64,000 nucleotides of DNA, taken from an uncultured Gammaproteobacteria bacterium. Its GTDB lineage: Bacteria > Pseudomonadota > Gammaproteobacteria > Magnimaribacterales > Magnimaribacteraceae. Shown here piece after piece: positions 19,961-29,667 of the stretch. How positions within the stretch are numbered: the stretch's first letter is position 1; every line of letters begins with the position of its first letter. Both the position numbers and the translations under genes were made by a program. The notes below the pieces were generated by a model. The model searched no databases and had not been told where the DNA came from. It was given only the letters and a program-made list of their open reading frames with translations. The DNA lies in contig CAJWPI010000006.1 of NCBI GenBank assembly GCA_913045055.1, forward strand, positions 1 through 64,000, read 5' to 3'.

Positions 19961-22108
19961 TTAGTGTAATCTTTCTTCATGTCTATTTTCTTGATCATGC
20001 AGTCTTTTAGCTGACAAGACCAAGGACATTGATCTAAGACTTCTTAATAATCTGGCCAGATGATCTCTTCCTTTGACTTGGACACCGAATATAAAATCAG
20101 AAGTACCAGAACCTGATTCAGGAGATACTTGAAGCGAATCGATGTTTGTTTCCATGTTCGCGATAGTTGTAGAAATTGTTGCTAGGACCCCGGGTTCATC
20201 TTTAGTTAATATTTTTATTTTTGTTGAGAAGAAGTTATTTAGATCATCATGCCAATTAATAGGGAAACATTGCGAGGGGTCTTTTCTCACTGCTAAAATA
20301 TTTTTACATCTTTCCTGATGAACAACCAAGCCCCTTTCAGCTGTAAAATGGCCTATAACTGAATCTCCTGGGATGGGTCTACAACAAGTCGCATAATTTA
20401 CAACTAAGCCCTCTGACCCTGTGATTTCAAGAGGTATGAGTTTATTTTTTTTATTTAGCTTGTCTTTACTTAAGTAACCAGAGATTTGATTTGCAACAAT
20501 ATTACCAACTCTTTTTCCTAGACCAATTTCCTCTAAAAGAAGGTTCAAACTTCTTGTACCTATGGCATCTAAAGCATTCCTCAGATCTTTTTTATCTATT
20601 TTTTTGAGGTCTAGGTTTAATGACAAGAGATGTTGATCTAAGAACCTTTTCCCCAATATCCTAGCCTCTGAAGTTTTTAAATTGCTCAAATAGTTTCTTA
20701 TTCTATTTCTTGCACGTGATGTTTTTACAAAATTGAGCCAAGTTGGAGAGGTTTGTGGTAAAGAATCTGTAATAATTTCTACTGTTTGACCATTTTCAAG
20801 TGAAATACTTAAGGGTGCTAATTTCCTATTTATTCTGCACGCTTTACAGTGAAGACCTATATCTGTATGAACAGCGAAAGCAAAGTCAACAGGTGTTGAT
20901 CCTGAACTCATTTCAATAATTTCTCCTTGAGGAGTAAAGACATAAATTTCATCGGGAAAAATATCTGTTTTAATAGATTCAATAAAGTCATGGGAGTTAT
21001 CAAAATTTTCTCTCATTTCTAGTAATCCTGCTACCCACCTTCTAGCCTTGTTTTGAGGATCTATAGAATTACTGTTGCCTGATTTGTATATCCAGTGAGA
21101 TGCAATACCATTTTCAGCAACCTCATTCATATCTTCTGTTTTAATTTGTACTTCTATTGCTTGGCCATTGTCTCCTATGACTCCAGTATGCACAGATTGA
21201 TAACCGTTGGACTTGGGCATTGCGATATAGTCTTTGAATCTACCTTCTATTGGTTTATATAAGCTATGTACAGAGCCTATTGCCTTGTAACAATTCTCTG
21301 GAGAATCAACTATCACCTTAAAGGCATAAACATCCATAATCTCTTGAAAAGACCTATTTCTTTCTTTCATTTTTCTATAAATGCTATAAACATGCTTTTC
21401 TCTTCCTTCTATATAGGCAGGTACACCTTGTTCTAGGAATCTTTTTTGTAATTTTTTTTGTATTTTTTTTAACGATCCCCTTTTCCCCCCTCTGTTCTTT
21501 TTAATTGAAGAGGAAAGCAAAGAATATCTGGTTGGGTATATTGTTTTAAAAGCCAAATCCTCTAACTCTCTATAAACATTGTTCATCCCTATTCTATGGG
21601 CTAAATTTCCATATATCTCAAGAGTTTCTTTCGCAACTGCAACTTGTTTCTCTCTATCAAGGTAATTAATGGTACGCATATTATGTAGTCTGTCAGCTAG
21701 CTTTAATACAATAACTCTTATATCTTTTGACATAGCAAGAACCATTTTTTGAAAATTTTCAGCTTGCATTTCTGTAGTAGAATTTATATCTAGTTGGTCA
21801 AGCTTGCTTACTCCATCAACTAAGTTGGCTACATTCAAATTAAATTCTTTTTTTATACCCAGTTTAGTACTCTTGGTGTCTTCTAGGACATCGTGAAGTA
21901 ATGCAGCTGAAATAGTGTCTTGATCCATTTTAAAAGAGCTTAAAATGTTTGCTACAGCTAACGGGTGACTTACAAATGGTTCCCCGCTCTTCCTAAATTG
22001 TCCTAAATGTGCTTTTCGAGCGAAATCATAAGCTTTTAAGATCTGTTTAATTTCTTTAGAACCAAGATAATCAGATAGTTTTTTTGTTAATACATTTATT
22101 GACTTCAT
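19961..22108 (-). CDS. spoT: Bifunctional (p)ppGpp synthetase/hydrolase
   Basis: HD domain ALLHDVLEDTKS, synthetase domain FKDYIAMPKSNGYQSVHT, TGS and ACT domains; adjacent to rpoZ. Confidence 0.96.
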   Translation of the reverse strand: MKSINVLTKKLSDYLGSKEIKQILKAYDFARKAHLGQFRKSGEPFVSHPLAVANILSSFKMDQDTISAALLHDVLEDTKSTKLGIKKEFNLNVANLVDGVSKLDQLDINSTTEMQAENFQKMVLAMSKDIRVIVLKLADRLHNMRTINYLDREKQVAVAKETLEIYGNLAHRIGMNNVYRELEDLAFKTIYPTRYSLLSSSIKKNRGGKRGSLKKIQKKLQKRFLEQGVPAYIEGREKHVYSIYRKMKERNRSFQEIMDVYAFKVIVDSPENCYKAIGSVHSLYKPIEGRFKDYIAMPKSNGYQSVHTGVIGDNGQAIEVQIKTEDMNEVAENGIASHWIYKSGNSNSIDPQNKARRWVAGLLEMRENFDNSHDFIESIKTDIFPDEIYVFTPQGEIIEMSSGSTPVDFAFAVHTDIGLHCKACRINRKLAPLSISLENGQTVEIITDSLPQTSPTWLNFVKTSRARNRIRNYLSNLKTSEARILGKRFLDQHLLSLNLDLKKIDKKDLRNALDAIGTRSLNLLLEEIGLGKRVGNIVANQISGYLSKDKLNKKNKLIPLEITGSEGLVVNYATCCRPIPGDSVIGHFTAERGLVVHQERCKNILAVRKDPSQCFPINWHDDLNNFFSTKIKILTKDEPGVLATISTTIANMETNIDSLQVSPESGSGTSDFIFGVQVKGRDHLARLLRSLRSMSLVLSAKRLHDQENRHEERLH

Positions 22109-22182
22109 AGTAAAAGGTCTCTAAGAAAGAGTATCTCTATTTTTTATTAGAAAAGCGAATAAATTTAAGAATTTTATGGAAC

Positions 22183-22440
22183 TTATTCTGCAGAAAGTTC
22201 GTCAGAAAATTCTTGTTCCAAATCAGCTATATCTACAGTTAGATCATTAATGTTCTCAGAACTAACTGAACCAGCTGCTATCTCTCTCAAAGCCATGACG
22301 GTGGGTTTATCATTTTCCCATTCCAGAGTTGGTTTTCTCCCGCCAACAGCTAGTTGTCTAGCCCTTTTAGCAGCAAGAATTATTAGATCATATCTCGAAT
22401 GAATTTTTTCTAAACAATCTTCTACAGTTACTCTAGCCAT
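22183..22440 (-). CDS. rpoZ: RNA polymerase omega subunit
   Basis: [30 protein letters not shown]. Confidence 0.96.
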   Translation of the reverse strand: MARVTVEDCLEKIHSRYDLIILAAKRARQLAVGGRKPTLEWENDKPTVMALREIAAGSVSSENINDLTVDIADLEQEFSDELSAE

Positions 22441-22493
22441 GGTTAAATCTTCTGGGTATTTTTAATGGAGAGGCGCATTCTAGAAAAAAATAT

Positions 22494-23111
22494 CTAATTT
22501 TTCAATAATTCTTCAAGTAAATTATTAGCTTTATTTGCTCTTTCCTTAGATAACCCCTTTCCTTCAAGTATTATTTTTTTTAGATCATTTAGTGAATTCT
22601 CAAATACATCATTAATTATAAGAAAATCAAAACTTTTTCCTTCTGATATATCTTTCTTTGCAAGAGATAACCTTCTTTCTACTATATCCAGATCATCAAG
22701 ACCTCTTTTCATTAATCTTTCTTTAAGTTCTTGAAGTGATGGAGGAAGGATGAAAAGTGTTAAACAGTCTGGAAAAGAAGATTTAACTTGCTTAGCACCT
22801 TGCCAATCTAATTCTAATAAAACCTTACTATCAGCCTTAATTTGTTTCTCAACCCACGACTTATTAGTACCATATAAATTTCCAAAAACTTCAGCACTTT
22901 CTAGAAATTCATTTCTTTCGTGCATTCCAATAAACTCATCCTTGCTAACAAAGAAATAGGATAGACCATTTATTTCATTCTCTCTTTTCTTTCTAGTAGT
23001 ATATGAAACACCTAATTTGATCTTTTGATCTTCATCTTCTTTTAAGAGAGATTCTATTAAAGAAGTTTTACCCGCTCCTGAGGGAGCAGCAATCACTATT
23101 ACTTTAGACAT
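22494..23111 (-). CDS. gmk: Guanylate kinase
   Basis: IAAPSGAGKTSL, SYTTRKKRENEINGLSYFFV. Confidence 0.96.
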   Translation of the reverse strand: MSKVIVIAAPSGAGKTSLIESLLKEDEDQKIKLGVSYTTRKKRENEINGLSYFFVSKDEFIGMHERNEFLESAEVFGNLYGTNKSWVEKQIKADSKVLLELDWQGAKQVKSSFPDCLTLFILPPSLQELKERLMKRGLDDLDIVERRLSLAKKDISEGKSFDFLIINDVFENSLNDLKKIILEGKGLSKERANKANNLLEELLKN

Positions 23112-23197
23112 TTGTTATAAAATGAGGTTAGTTTTAGGATAGATACTATTACAATAGTTCAATAAGATAAAAAATATAATTAATAGATTATGCTTTT

Positions 23198-23821
23198 ATG
23201 TCTAATTTAGATAAAGATTTTTTAGAATTATCAATAGAAGTCAAAGCACTTTTATTCGGAGACTTTACTCTAAAATCAGGAAAAAAAAGTAACTACTTCT
23301 TCAACATTACTGCTTTTCTCGAATCAGGATATATCTCGGAGTTAGCCAGGCTTTACTCGGAGAAGATTCAAGAGACCAGCCTTGATTATGAAGTTATTTT
23401 TGGACCCGCATACAAAGGAATTCCTTTAGCTTCTGCTGTAGCTACTCAACTTAGTAAAACTTTATCTAGGAACATACCTATTTCCTTTGATAGAAAAGAA
23501 AAAAAATATCATGGAGAGGGAGGGTCTTTAGTGGGGGCAGTAGAAAATAAAAAGGTAATGATCCTTGATGATGTCCTCACGGCTGGAACTGCTATAAGAA
23601 ATGCTGTTAATTTGGTAGGCCAGTCTGGAGGAGAAGTGTCATCTGTAATTGTTGCGCTCGATAGGCAGGAAATTTTTGAAGGACAACGGGCAAAGGAAAT
23701 CTTAGAAAATGAATTAAATATACCAATTTACTCTATATCAAACCTAGACAAGCTAATCCTTTTTCTTGAAAAATCTGAAGAATTGAGAGGGACAGCAGAA
23801 AAACTAAAATCTTCTTTGTAG
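23198..23821 (+). CDS. pyrE: Orotate phosphoribosyltransferase
   Basis: FTLKSGKKSNYFFN, VMILDDVLTAGTAIRN. Confidence 0.95.
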   Translation: MSNLDKDFLELSIEVKALLFGDFTLKSGKKSNYFFNITAFLESGYISELARLYSEKIQETSLDYEVIFGPAYKGIPLASAVATQLSKTLSRNIPISFDRKEKKYHGEGGSLVGAVENKKVMILDDVLTAGTAIRNAVNLVGQSGGEVSSVIVALDRQEIFEGQRAKEILENELNIPIYSISNLDKLILFLEKSEELRGTAEKLKSSL

Positions 23822-23828
23822 ATTAGTT

Positions 23829-24404
23829 ATGTTTACAGGCATAGTACAGACAAAGGGAAAAATCCTTAATATGAATCCTACTCAAGGAGGGGCTAGCATA
23901 TTAGTAGGTGTACCGACTAGCTTTAATAAAGATTTACAAAGGGGTGCAAGTGTTGCTGTAAATGGGGTTTGTTTAACAGTAACAAATAAGAGTAAAGAAA
24001 AAATTTCTTTTGATGTGATAAAGGAGACTTTAAGAAGCACTAACCTTAGTAGGTTAAATCAATTAGATGAAGTTAATATGGAGAGATCTTTGAAGTTTGG
24101 AGATGAAGTGGGAGGGCACCTCCTTTCTGGCCACATTTCTTGTGAGTGCCAAGCTACTTTGAAGAAAGAAAAAGGCGAAGTAGAGCTTGTTGTATCAAAG
24201 CCTAAAAGATGGGAGAAAAGAATAATCAATAAAGGTTATGTTGCATTAAATGGAGTAAGCCTAACCGTTTCTAAAGTAACAAAAAGTAGTTTTTCTGTTT
24301 TTCTCATTCCAGAAACCATTAAAACTACTAATTTAACTTTTCTAGACAAAGGGAGTACTTTGAACTTGGAAATCGATCAAAATGCAATCTTTCATAAAGT
24401 TTAG
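23829..24404 (+). CDS. ribE: Riboflavin synthase alpha chain
   Basis: MFTGIVQTKG, GASVAVNGVCLTV, duplicated lumazine-binding domain VALNGVSLTV. Confidence 0.95.
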   Translation: MFTGIVQTKGKILNMNPTQGGASILVGVPTSFNKDLQRGASVAVNGVCLTVTNKSKEKISFDVIKETLRSTNLSRLNQLDEVNMERSLKFGDEVGGHLLSGHISCECQATLKKEKGEVELVVSKPKRWEKRIINKGYVALNGVSLTVSKVTKSSFSVFLIPETIKTTNLTFLDKGSTLNLEIDQNAIFHKV

Positions 24405-24449
24405 AAAAAACTCTAGATGTATTAACATAAATAAAAGGGAGCCCAATTT

Positions 24450-25829
24450 ATGAAGAAACTAATTTTTATATTTACTTTATCTTTCTTTTGTATTTTCAAA
24501 TTAAGTTCTAAAGAAGTAGCCTTTATTTCTACTTATAATCCACAAGATAGTGGAGATATTTTTATTAAGAATGCCCGCATTTTAATAGGAAATGGAAATG
24601 AAATATTAAAAGGCAGCATTTTAATTTCATCTAACAGGATAAAAGAAATAGGAAAGAATTTAGAAAGACCAAAAGGATCGAAACTCATAAATGCAGAAGG
24701 TAAATGGGTAACTCCTGGCATTATAGACATACATTCACACATGGGTGTCTATCCAGCTCCTAGCCTTAGATCAAGTTCTGATGGGAACGAAGCAACCAGT
24801 CCAGTAACTGCACATGTGTGGGCTGAACACTCAGTTTGGACCCAAGACCCCCAGATGCCTTTAGCCTTAAAAGGAGGAGTAACAACTTTTCACGTTTTGC
24901 CTGGGTCGGCTAATTTAATTGGAGGAAGAGGAGTTACTCTCAAGAATGTTTGGTCTCGTACAGTTCAGGGTATGAAATTTCCTGGAGCTCCTTATACATT
25001 AAAAATGGCTTGCGGAGAAAATCCAAAAAGGGTTTATGGGAATAGAAGCACAGAACCTTCAACCAGAATGGGCAATGTAGCAGGATACAGAAAGGCATGG
25101 ATTAGGGCTCAAAGCTATAAGAATAAATTAGAAGAGTACGAATCAAAATCTAGTGAAGCCAAAGAGCTAGAGTATGCTCCGACTAGGAACTTAGAATTAG
25201 AGACACTAGTAGGAGTCTTAGACGGGGAAATACTTATACAAAACCACTGCTATAGAGGAGAAGAAATGGCAGTTATGTTAGATATAGCCAAAGAATTTAA
25301 TTATAAAGTGACAACTTTTCATCATGCTGTAGAAGCTTATAAAGTAGCTGATATTTTAGCTGAAAAAGAAGTGTGTGCTGCCATGTGGGCTGATTGGTGG
25401 GGTTTTAAACATGAAGCTTTTGATATGGTTTGGGAAAATGCAGCTATAGTTGATCAAGCAAATAATGGAAAAGGTTGCGCAATAATCCACTCAGATTCTT
25501 CAGTTGGTATTCAGAGATTAAACCAAGAAGCTGCCAAAGCAATGTCAGCAGGAAATAGAGCAGGATTAAAAATTAGCAAAGCTAGAGCAATTAAATGGAT
25601 TACTCTCAACCCTGCAAAAGCCCTTGGTATATCTGATCAAGTGGGTTCTTTAGAGATAGGTAAAATGGCCGATATTGTTATTTGGGATGGGGATCCATTT
25701 AGTGTATATTCAAAAACAGAAAAAGTTTTTTTAGACGGGTTATTGATTTATAACGAAGACGACCCTTCAACTCCAAAGGCTACCGACTTTGAATTAGGCA
25801 TTATAAATGCAGAGGGTAATAGGTTATAA
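24450..25829 (+). CDS. Exported metal-dependent amidohydrolase (imidazolonepropionase-like)
   Basis: Signal-peptide-like N-terminus, GIIDIHSHMG, FHHAVEAYK, AIIHSDSSVGIQRLNQEAA, LNPAKALGI, GKMADIVIWDGDP. Confidence 0.9.
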   Translation: MKKLIFIFTLSFFCIFKLSSKEVAFISTYNPQDSGDIFIKNARILIGNGNEILKGSILISSNRIKEIGKNLERPKGSKLINAEGKWVTPGIIDIHSHMGVYPAPSLRSSSDGNEATSPVTAHVWAEHSVWTQDPQMPLALKGGVTTFHVLPGSANLIGGRGVTLKNVWSRTVQGMKFPGAPYTLKMACGENPKRVYGNRSTEPSTRMGNVAGYRKAWIRAQSYKNKLEEYESKSSEAKELEYAPTRNLELETLVGVLDGEILIQNHCYRGEEMAVMLDIAKEFNYKVTTFHHAVEAYKVADILAEKEVCAAMWADWWGFKHEAFDMVWENAAIVDQANNGKGCAIIHSDSSVGIQRLNQEAAKAMSAGNRAGLKISKARAIKWITLNPAKALGISDQVGSLEIGKMADIVIWDGDPFSVYSKTEKVFLDGLLIYNEDDPSTPKATDFELGIINAEGNRL

Positions 25830-25831
25830 AA

Positions 25832-27052
25832 ATGAACAAAAAATCTGTCTTTTTTATTATTAGTTTAGTTATAAGTTTCTACTCGTTTTCTAATGAAGTG
25901 CTTTTAAAGAATGCAAAAGTACATACTGCAACTGCACTTGGTACCTTAGAGAATTCTGATATACACATAAGAAATGGTTTGATTTATAGAATAGGAGAAA
26001 ATCTTTCTTCTTCATCTGCTACAGTAGAAGATCTTTCAGGCAAGACAGTGTCTCCGGGTCTCATTTCTCCATATACCCAGTTAGGGTTAGTTGAAATTGG
26101 ACTTGTTCCAGAAACTAGAGATGATAGATCAAAAATTTATTCAGCTGGTCTCAATATTGATTCCGGCTTTAATCCATCATCTACTTTGATCCCTTATAAC
26201 TTAACAGGGGGAATAACTTTAGCCTTAACTTCCCCAAGTTCATCTGGACTCTTTTCAGGTTTGTCCTCAGCCTTCTACTTATCTGGCTCAGCACAGGGGA
26301 GTTTAGTCAAGTCTAATATAGCTTTGACAGCTAACATAGAGGGGGGTGAAGACTCTACAGCAGCCAAAATTCTTCTTTTACAAGACTCTTTAGAGGTTGC
26401 CTCAAAAATAGCGAGACCTACTGACTTTGAACTTTACAAATCCTATTTACCTAAAAATATAAGTTATTCTGCAAGAGATGTAGATGCCTTGAAAAAAGTA
26501 GTTTCTAAAGAGATACCCTTGATTATCAAAGCTAATGGGGCATCAGATATTTTGGCATTGATTGATTTTTCAAACAGAGTAAATATAGATCTTGTAATAC
26601 TAGGGGCTTCAGAGGCTTGGAGAGTATCACAGCAATTATCAGAAGCTAAAATACCTGTAATACTGTTTCCAATAGATAATATCCCCAGTTCTTTTAATAA
26701 GCTGGGCGCTAGATTAGACAATGCTTATTTATTAAATAAGGCAGGAGTAGAGATATTGTTAGGATCACAAGAAACACATAATTCTTATTTAAGTAGACAA
26801 GGAGCAGGAATAGCGGTGTCTTATGGACTTCCTTGGAATGAAGCCCTTAAAGGCCTTACTAAAAATATTGCAAATGTTTTTAAATTAGGTAAAAGAGGTT
26901 CAATACAAGAAGGCAATATTGCAGACTTAGTGATTTGGGATGGAGACCCTTTAGAAGTGTCTTCGTTTGTAGAAGGTGTATATTTATCTGGAAGGAAGCA
27001 ACCCGTTGAGAATAGATCTATGAAGTTAAAGGAGAGATACCTGAAAAAGTAA
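25832..27052 (+). CDS. Exported amidohydrolase-superfamily paralogue, apparently lacking metal ligands
   Basis: C-terminal GLTKNIANVFKLGKRGSIQEGNIADLVIWDGDPLEVSSF; HxH region replaced by SPYTQLG. Confidence 0.85.
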   Translation: MNKKSVFFIISLVISFYSFSNEVLLKNAKVHTATALGTLENSDIHIRNGLIYRIGENLSSSSATVEDLSGKTVSPGLISPYTQLGLVEIGLVPETRDDRSKIYSAGLNIDSGFNPSSTLIPYNLTGGITLALTSPSSSGLFSGLSSAFYLSGSAQGSLVKSNIALTANIEGGEDSTAAKILLLQDSLEVASKIARPTDFELYKSYLPKNISYSARDVDALKKVVSKEIPLIIKANGASDILALIDFSNRVNIDLVILGASEAWRVSQQLSEAKIPVILFPIDNIPSSFNKLGARLDNAYLLNKAGVEILLGSQETHNSYLSRQGAGIAVSYGLPWNEALKGLTKNIANVFKLGKRGSIQEGNIADLVIWDGDPLEVSSFVEGVYLSGRKQPVENRSMKLKERYLKK

Positions 27053-27054
27053 AT

Positions 27055-27516
27055 TTAATTGCTTAGTCTCCCCCTTACTATCTGGCTAACCAGAGACATT
27101 TCAGCTTTTCCTTGTAATATTTGTTTTAGAGTGCCCATCACTTTACCTATATCTTGTTGAGATTTAGCCCCCTCTTTTTCAATTGCATCTTCAACTATTT
27201 TGATTATTTCTTCTTCAGAAATTTGTTTAGGAAGAAACTCTGAAAGAATTTTAATTTCATTTTTTTCTTTATCAGCTAATTCCTTTCTTCCAGCAGCTTC
27301 AAACTGAGCAGAAGACTCTTTACTCTGCTTAATCATCTTTTGAATAATTAAGATAGTTTCCTCTTCCGTTAGTTCAGATTTTTTATTTATTTCTTCTTTT
27401 TGTATTGCAGAAAGAGACATGCGTAAAGTGGTGGTTTTTTCTTTTTCCCCACTTTTTAGAGCTTTATTAACAGAAGTCTGAATAAGAGATTTCAATTTAT
27501 TCTTACTCATTATCAA
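27055..27516 (-). CDS. GatB/YqeY domain-containing protein
   Basis: LRMSLSAIQKEEINK, FLPKQISEEEI, GKVMGTLKQ. Confidence 0.93.
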   Translation of the reverse strand: MIMSKNKLKSLIQTSVNKALKSGEKEKTTTLRMSLSAIQKEEINKKSELTEEETILIIQKMIKQSKESSAQFEAAGRKELADKEKNEIKILSEFLPKQISEEEIIKIVEDAIEKEGAKSQQDIGKVMGTLKQILQGKAEMSLVSQIVRGRLSN

Positions 27517-27525
27517 TCTAGAGAT

Positions 27526-27741
27526 TTAAAACCTTGGAGGACGCCCAAGGCGGTTCTTTCTTTGATTCTTTGCTTCCCTTTTTACTGCTGCCGCAGCTTT
27601 TCTTTTCTTAACTGAGGTTGGTTTTTCATAAAATTCTCTTTTTCTGACTTCAGTTATTATTCCCGCTCTTTCACAAGCTCTTTTGAACTTTCTCAGTCCT
27701 ATATCAAAAGACTCTTTTGTTCGTATCTTAATTGAGGGCAT
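27526..27741 (-). CDS. rpsU: 30S ribosomal protein S21
   Basis: [32 protein letters not shown]. Confidence 0.96.
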   Translation of the reverse strand: MPSIKIRTKESFDIGLRKFKRACERAGIITEVRKREFYEKPTSVKKRKAAAAVKREAKNQRKNRLGRPPRF

Positions 27742-27829
27742 AAAACATATGGTAATTAAAGGTCGCGCAATTCTATATAAGGCTATGATTTTTGCAAAGA
27801 CTTTATTTTTTTTTATTAGAGAGGAGAAT

Positions 27830-27850
27830 ATGGTCTTGAAAGCTGAATAA
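27830..27850 (+). promoter_or_regulatory. Candidate mini-ORF (MVLKAE*) ending 1 nt before the tsaD start
   Basis: GAGGAG-AAT-ATGGTCTTGAAAGCTGAATAA-G-ATG; the tsaD frame is closed by TGA at 27837, so tsaD cannot begin further upstream at the SD. Confidence 0.4.
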
Positions 27851-27851
27851 G

Positions 27852-28865
27852 ATGATTATTTTAGGAATAGAAACGTCATGTGATGAAACAGGGGTCGCGT
27901 TATACGACAGTAAAAAGAATAAAATTTTATCCGAAAATATATTCAGTCAAGCAGCAAAACACGCTTTGTACGGAGGAGTAGTTCCTGAATTAGCATCTAG
28001 AGACCAGGTTTTAAAGTTACTTCCAATGGTTAAATTAACCTTATCTGAGTCGGGTAAGTCTTCTGATCAGATAGATGCTATTGCATACACAAAAGGTCCG
28101 GGTCTAAGCGGCTCTTTACTAGTAGGTGCTTCTTTTGCAAATAGTTTGTCATTAGGATGGTCTAAACCTTGTGTTGGGGTTCATCACATGGAAGCACATC
28201 TATTGGTGAATCTTCTTGAAGAAAGGTCACCTCAATTTCCATTTCTAACTTTACTAGTTTCAGGGGGGCACACATTGCTTATAAAAGCTTTAGAAATTGG
28301 TGAGTATCAGGTATTAGGCCAAACAAGAGACGATGCTGTCGGAGAGGCATTCGATAAAGTAGCTAAGATCTTAGGAATGAATTATCCAGGAGGACCTGAA
28401 ATAGAAAAAATTGCTAAAAAAGGAAATCCGAATTCTTATAATTTACCCAGGCCAATGTTAAATAAAAAAAATCTTGATTTTAGTTTCAGTGGATTAAAAA
28501 CAGCCGTTCTATATGTTGTTAAAAAAAAGAAACTACCACTTTCTAAAGACTTTAAAGCAGATATAGCTGCTTCTTTCCAAGCAGCTGTAGCTGAAACACT
28601 AGTAGAGAGGTGTAAATCAGCCCTTTTACAAACTGGTGATACCCAGCTTGTAATTGGAGGAGGGGTGGCTTCAAATCAATATGTAAGAAAAAGACTACAA
28701 AAGGGTCTTCAGGGTATAGATATTTTCTTTCCTAATTTAAGCAGATGCACAGATAATGGTGCTATGGTTGCTGTAGCTGGCTACCATAGATTTAATAATG
28801 AAAGCAGTTTTAGTAAATCTATAGAAATAAAACCAAGATGGGATCTGTCTGAATTAAATAAGTAA
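27852..28865 (+). CDS. tsaD: tRNA threonylcarbamoyladenosine biosynthesis protein TsaD
   Basis: [36 protein letters not shown]. Confidence 0.96.
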   Translation: MIILGIETSCDETGVALYDSKKNKILSENIFSQAAKHALYGGVVPELASRDQVLKLLPMVKLTLSESGKSSDQIDAIAYTKGPGLSGSLLVGASFANSLSLGWSKPCVGVHHMEAHLLVNLLEERSPQFPFLTLLVSGGHTLLIKALEIGEYQVLGQTRDDAVGEAFDKVAKILGMNYPGGPEIEKIAKKGNPNSYNLPRPMLNKKNLDFSFSGLKTAVLYVVKKKKLPLSKDFKADIAASFQAAVAETLVERCKSALLQTGDTQLVIGGGVASNQYVRKRLQKGLQGIDIFFPNLSRCTDNGAMVAVAGYHRFNNESSFSKSIEIKPRWDLSELNK

Positions 28866-29213
28866 ATGGATAAATTTGTTATTAAAGACCTTCAAATAGA
28901 AACAATTGTAGGGATTTATGATTGGGAAAAAGAAGTAAAGCAGGTTATATCTCTAGATATTGAGATAGATTACGACATAAAGAAGGCAAGTAGAACTGAT
29001 AACCTAAAAGATACTCTAAATTATAAAAAAATATCAAAGAGGGTTATCTCTTTAGTTGAAAAAAGCAGAACTAATTTAATAGAGAGATTAGCAGAAAAAG
29101 TTGCCAACACTATCATTAAAGAATTTAAAGTAAAAAGGGTAAAACTATTCCTGAAGAAGACCGGTGCGCTAAGAGGCTCTGAGTTAGTTGGGGTAAAAAT
29201 TGTAAGACCTTGA
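28866..29213 (+). CDS. folB: Dihydroneopterin aldolase
   Basis: IKDLQIETIVGIYDWEKEVKQ; precedes folK. Confidence 0.92.
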   Translation: MDKFVIKDLQIETIVGIYDWEKEVKQVISLDIEIDYDIKKASRTDNLKDTLNYKKISKRVISLVEKSRTNLIERLAEKVANTIIKEFKVKRVKLFLKKTGALRGSELVGVKIVRP

Positions 29214-29662
29214 AAAACCATAAAGTATATATAGGAGTAGGTAGCAATATTGAGCCCGAAATTAATATCAATAGATCAAAAAAACAATTGCTCCAATATT
29301 TTGATTGTAAATTTTCAAAAACCTATAAATATGCCGCTATAGGATTTAAAGGTGCTGAATTTTTAAATCTAGTAGCCAAGTTCTCTACAGATTTAGATTT
29401 ACAAAAAGTACAAGAAATTCTTGCTAGGATAGAAAAAGATATAGGCAGGAAAGAAAATCAGAGGGGGTTATCTAATAGAGTAATAGACTTAGATATACTC
29501 ATGTTTGGTGATTTAATAAAACAAGGCAAGAAGCCTTTACCTCATAGGAATCTTGAAGATTGTATTTTTGTTTTGGAACCTCTTGTTGAGCTGTCTCCTA
29601 AAGAAGTCCACCCTGTTCAGAAGAAAACATTTAAAGAAATATTGGATAATATTGACCAATAA
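29210..29662 (+). CDS. folK: 2-amino-4-hydroxy-6-hydroxymethyldihydropteridine pyrophosphokinase (TTG start)
   Basis: IGVGSNIEPEINI, DIGRKENQRGLSNRVIDLDILMFGD, PHRNLEDCIFVLEPL. Confidence 0.93.
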   Translation: MKNHKVYIGVGSNIEPEININRSKKQLLQYFDCKFSKTYKYAAIGFKGAEFLNLVAKFSTDLDLQKVQEILARIEKDIGRKENQRGLSNRVIDLDILMFGDLIKQGKKPLPHRNLEDCIFVLEPLVELSPKEVHPVQKKTFKEILDNIDQ

Positions 29663-29667
29663 TCTTT

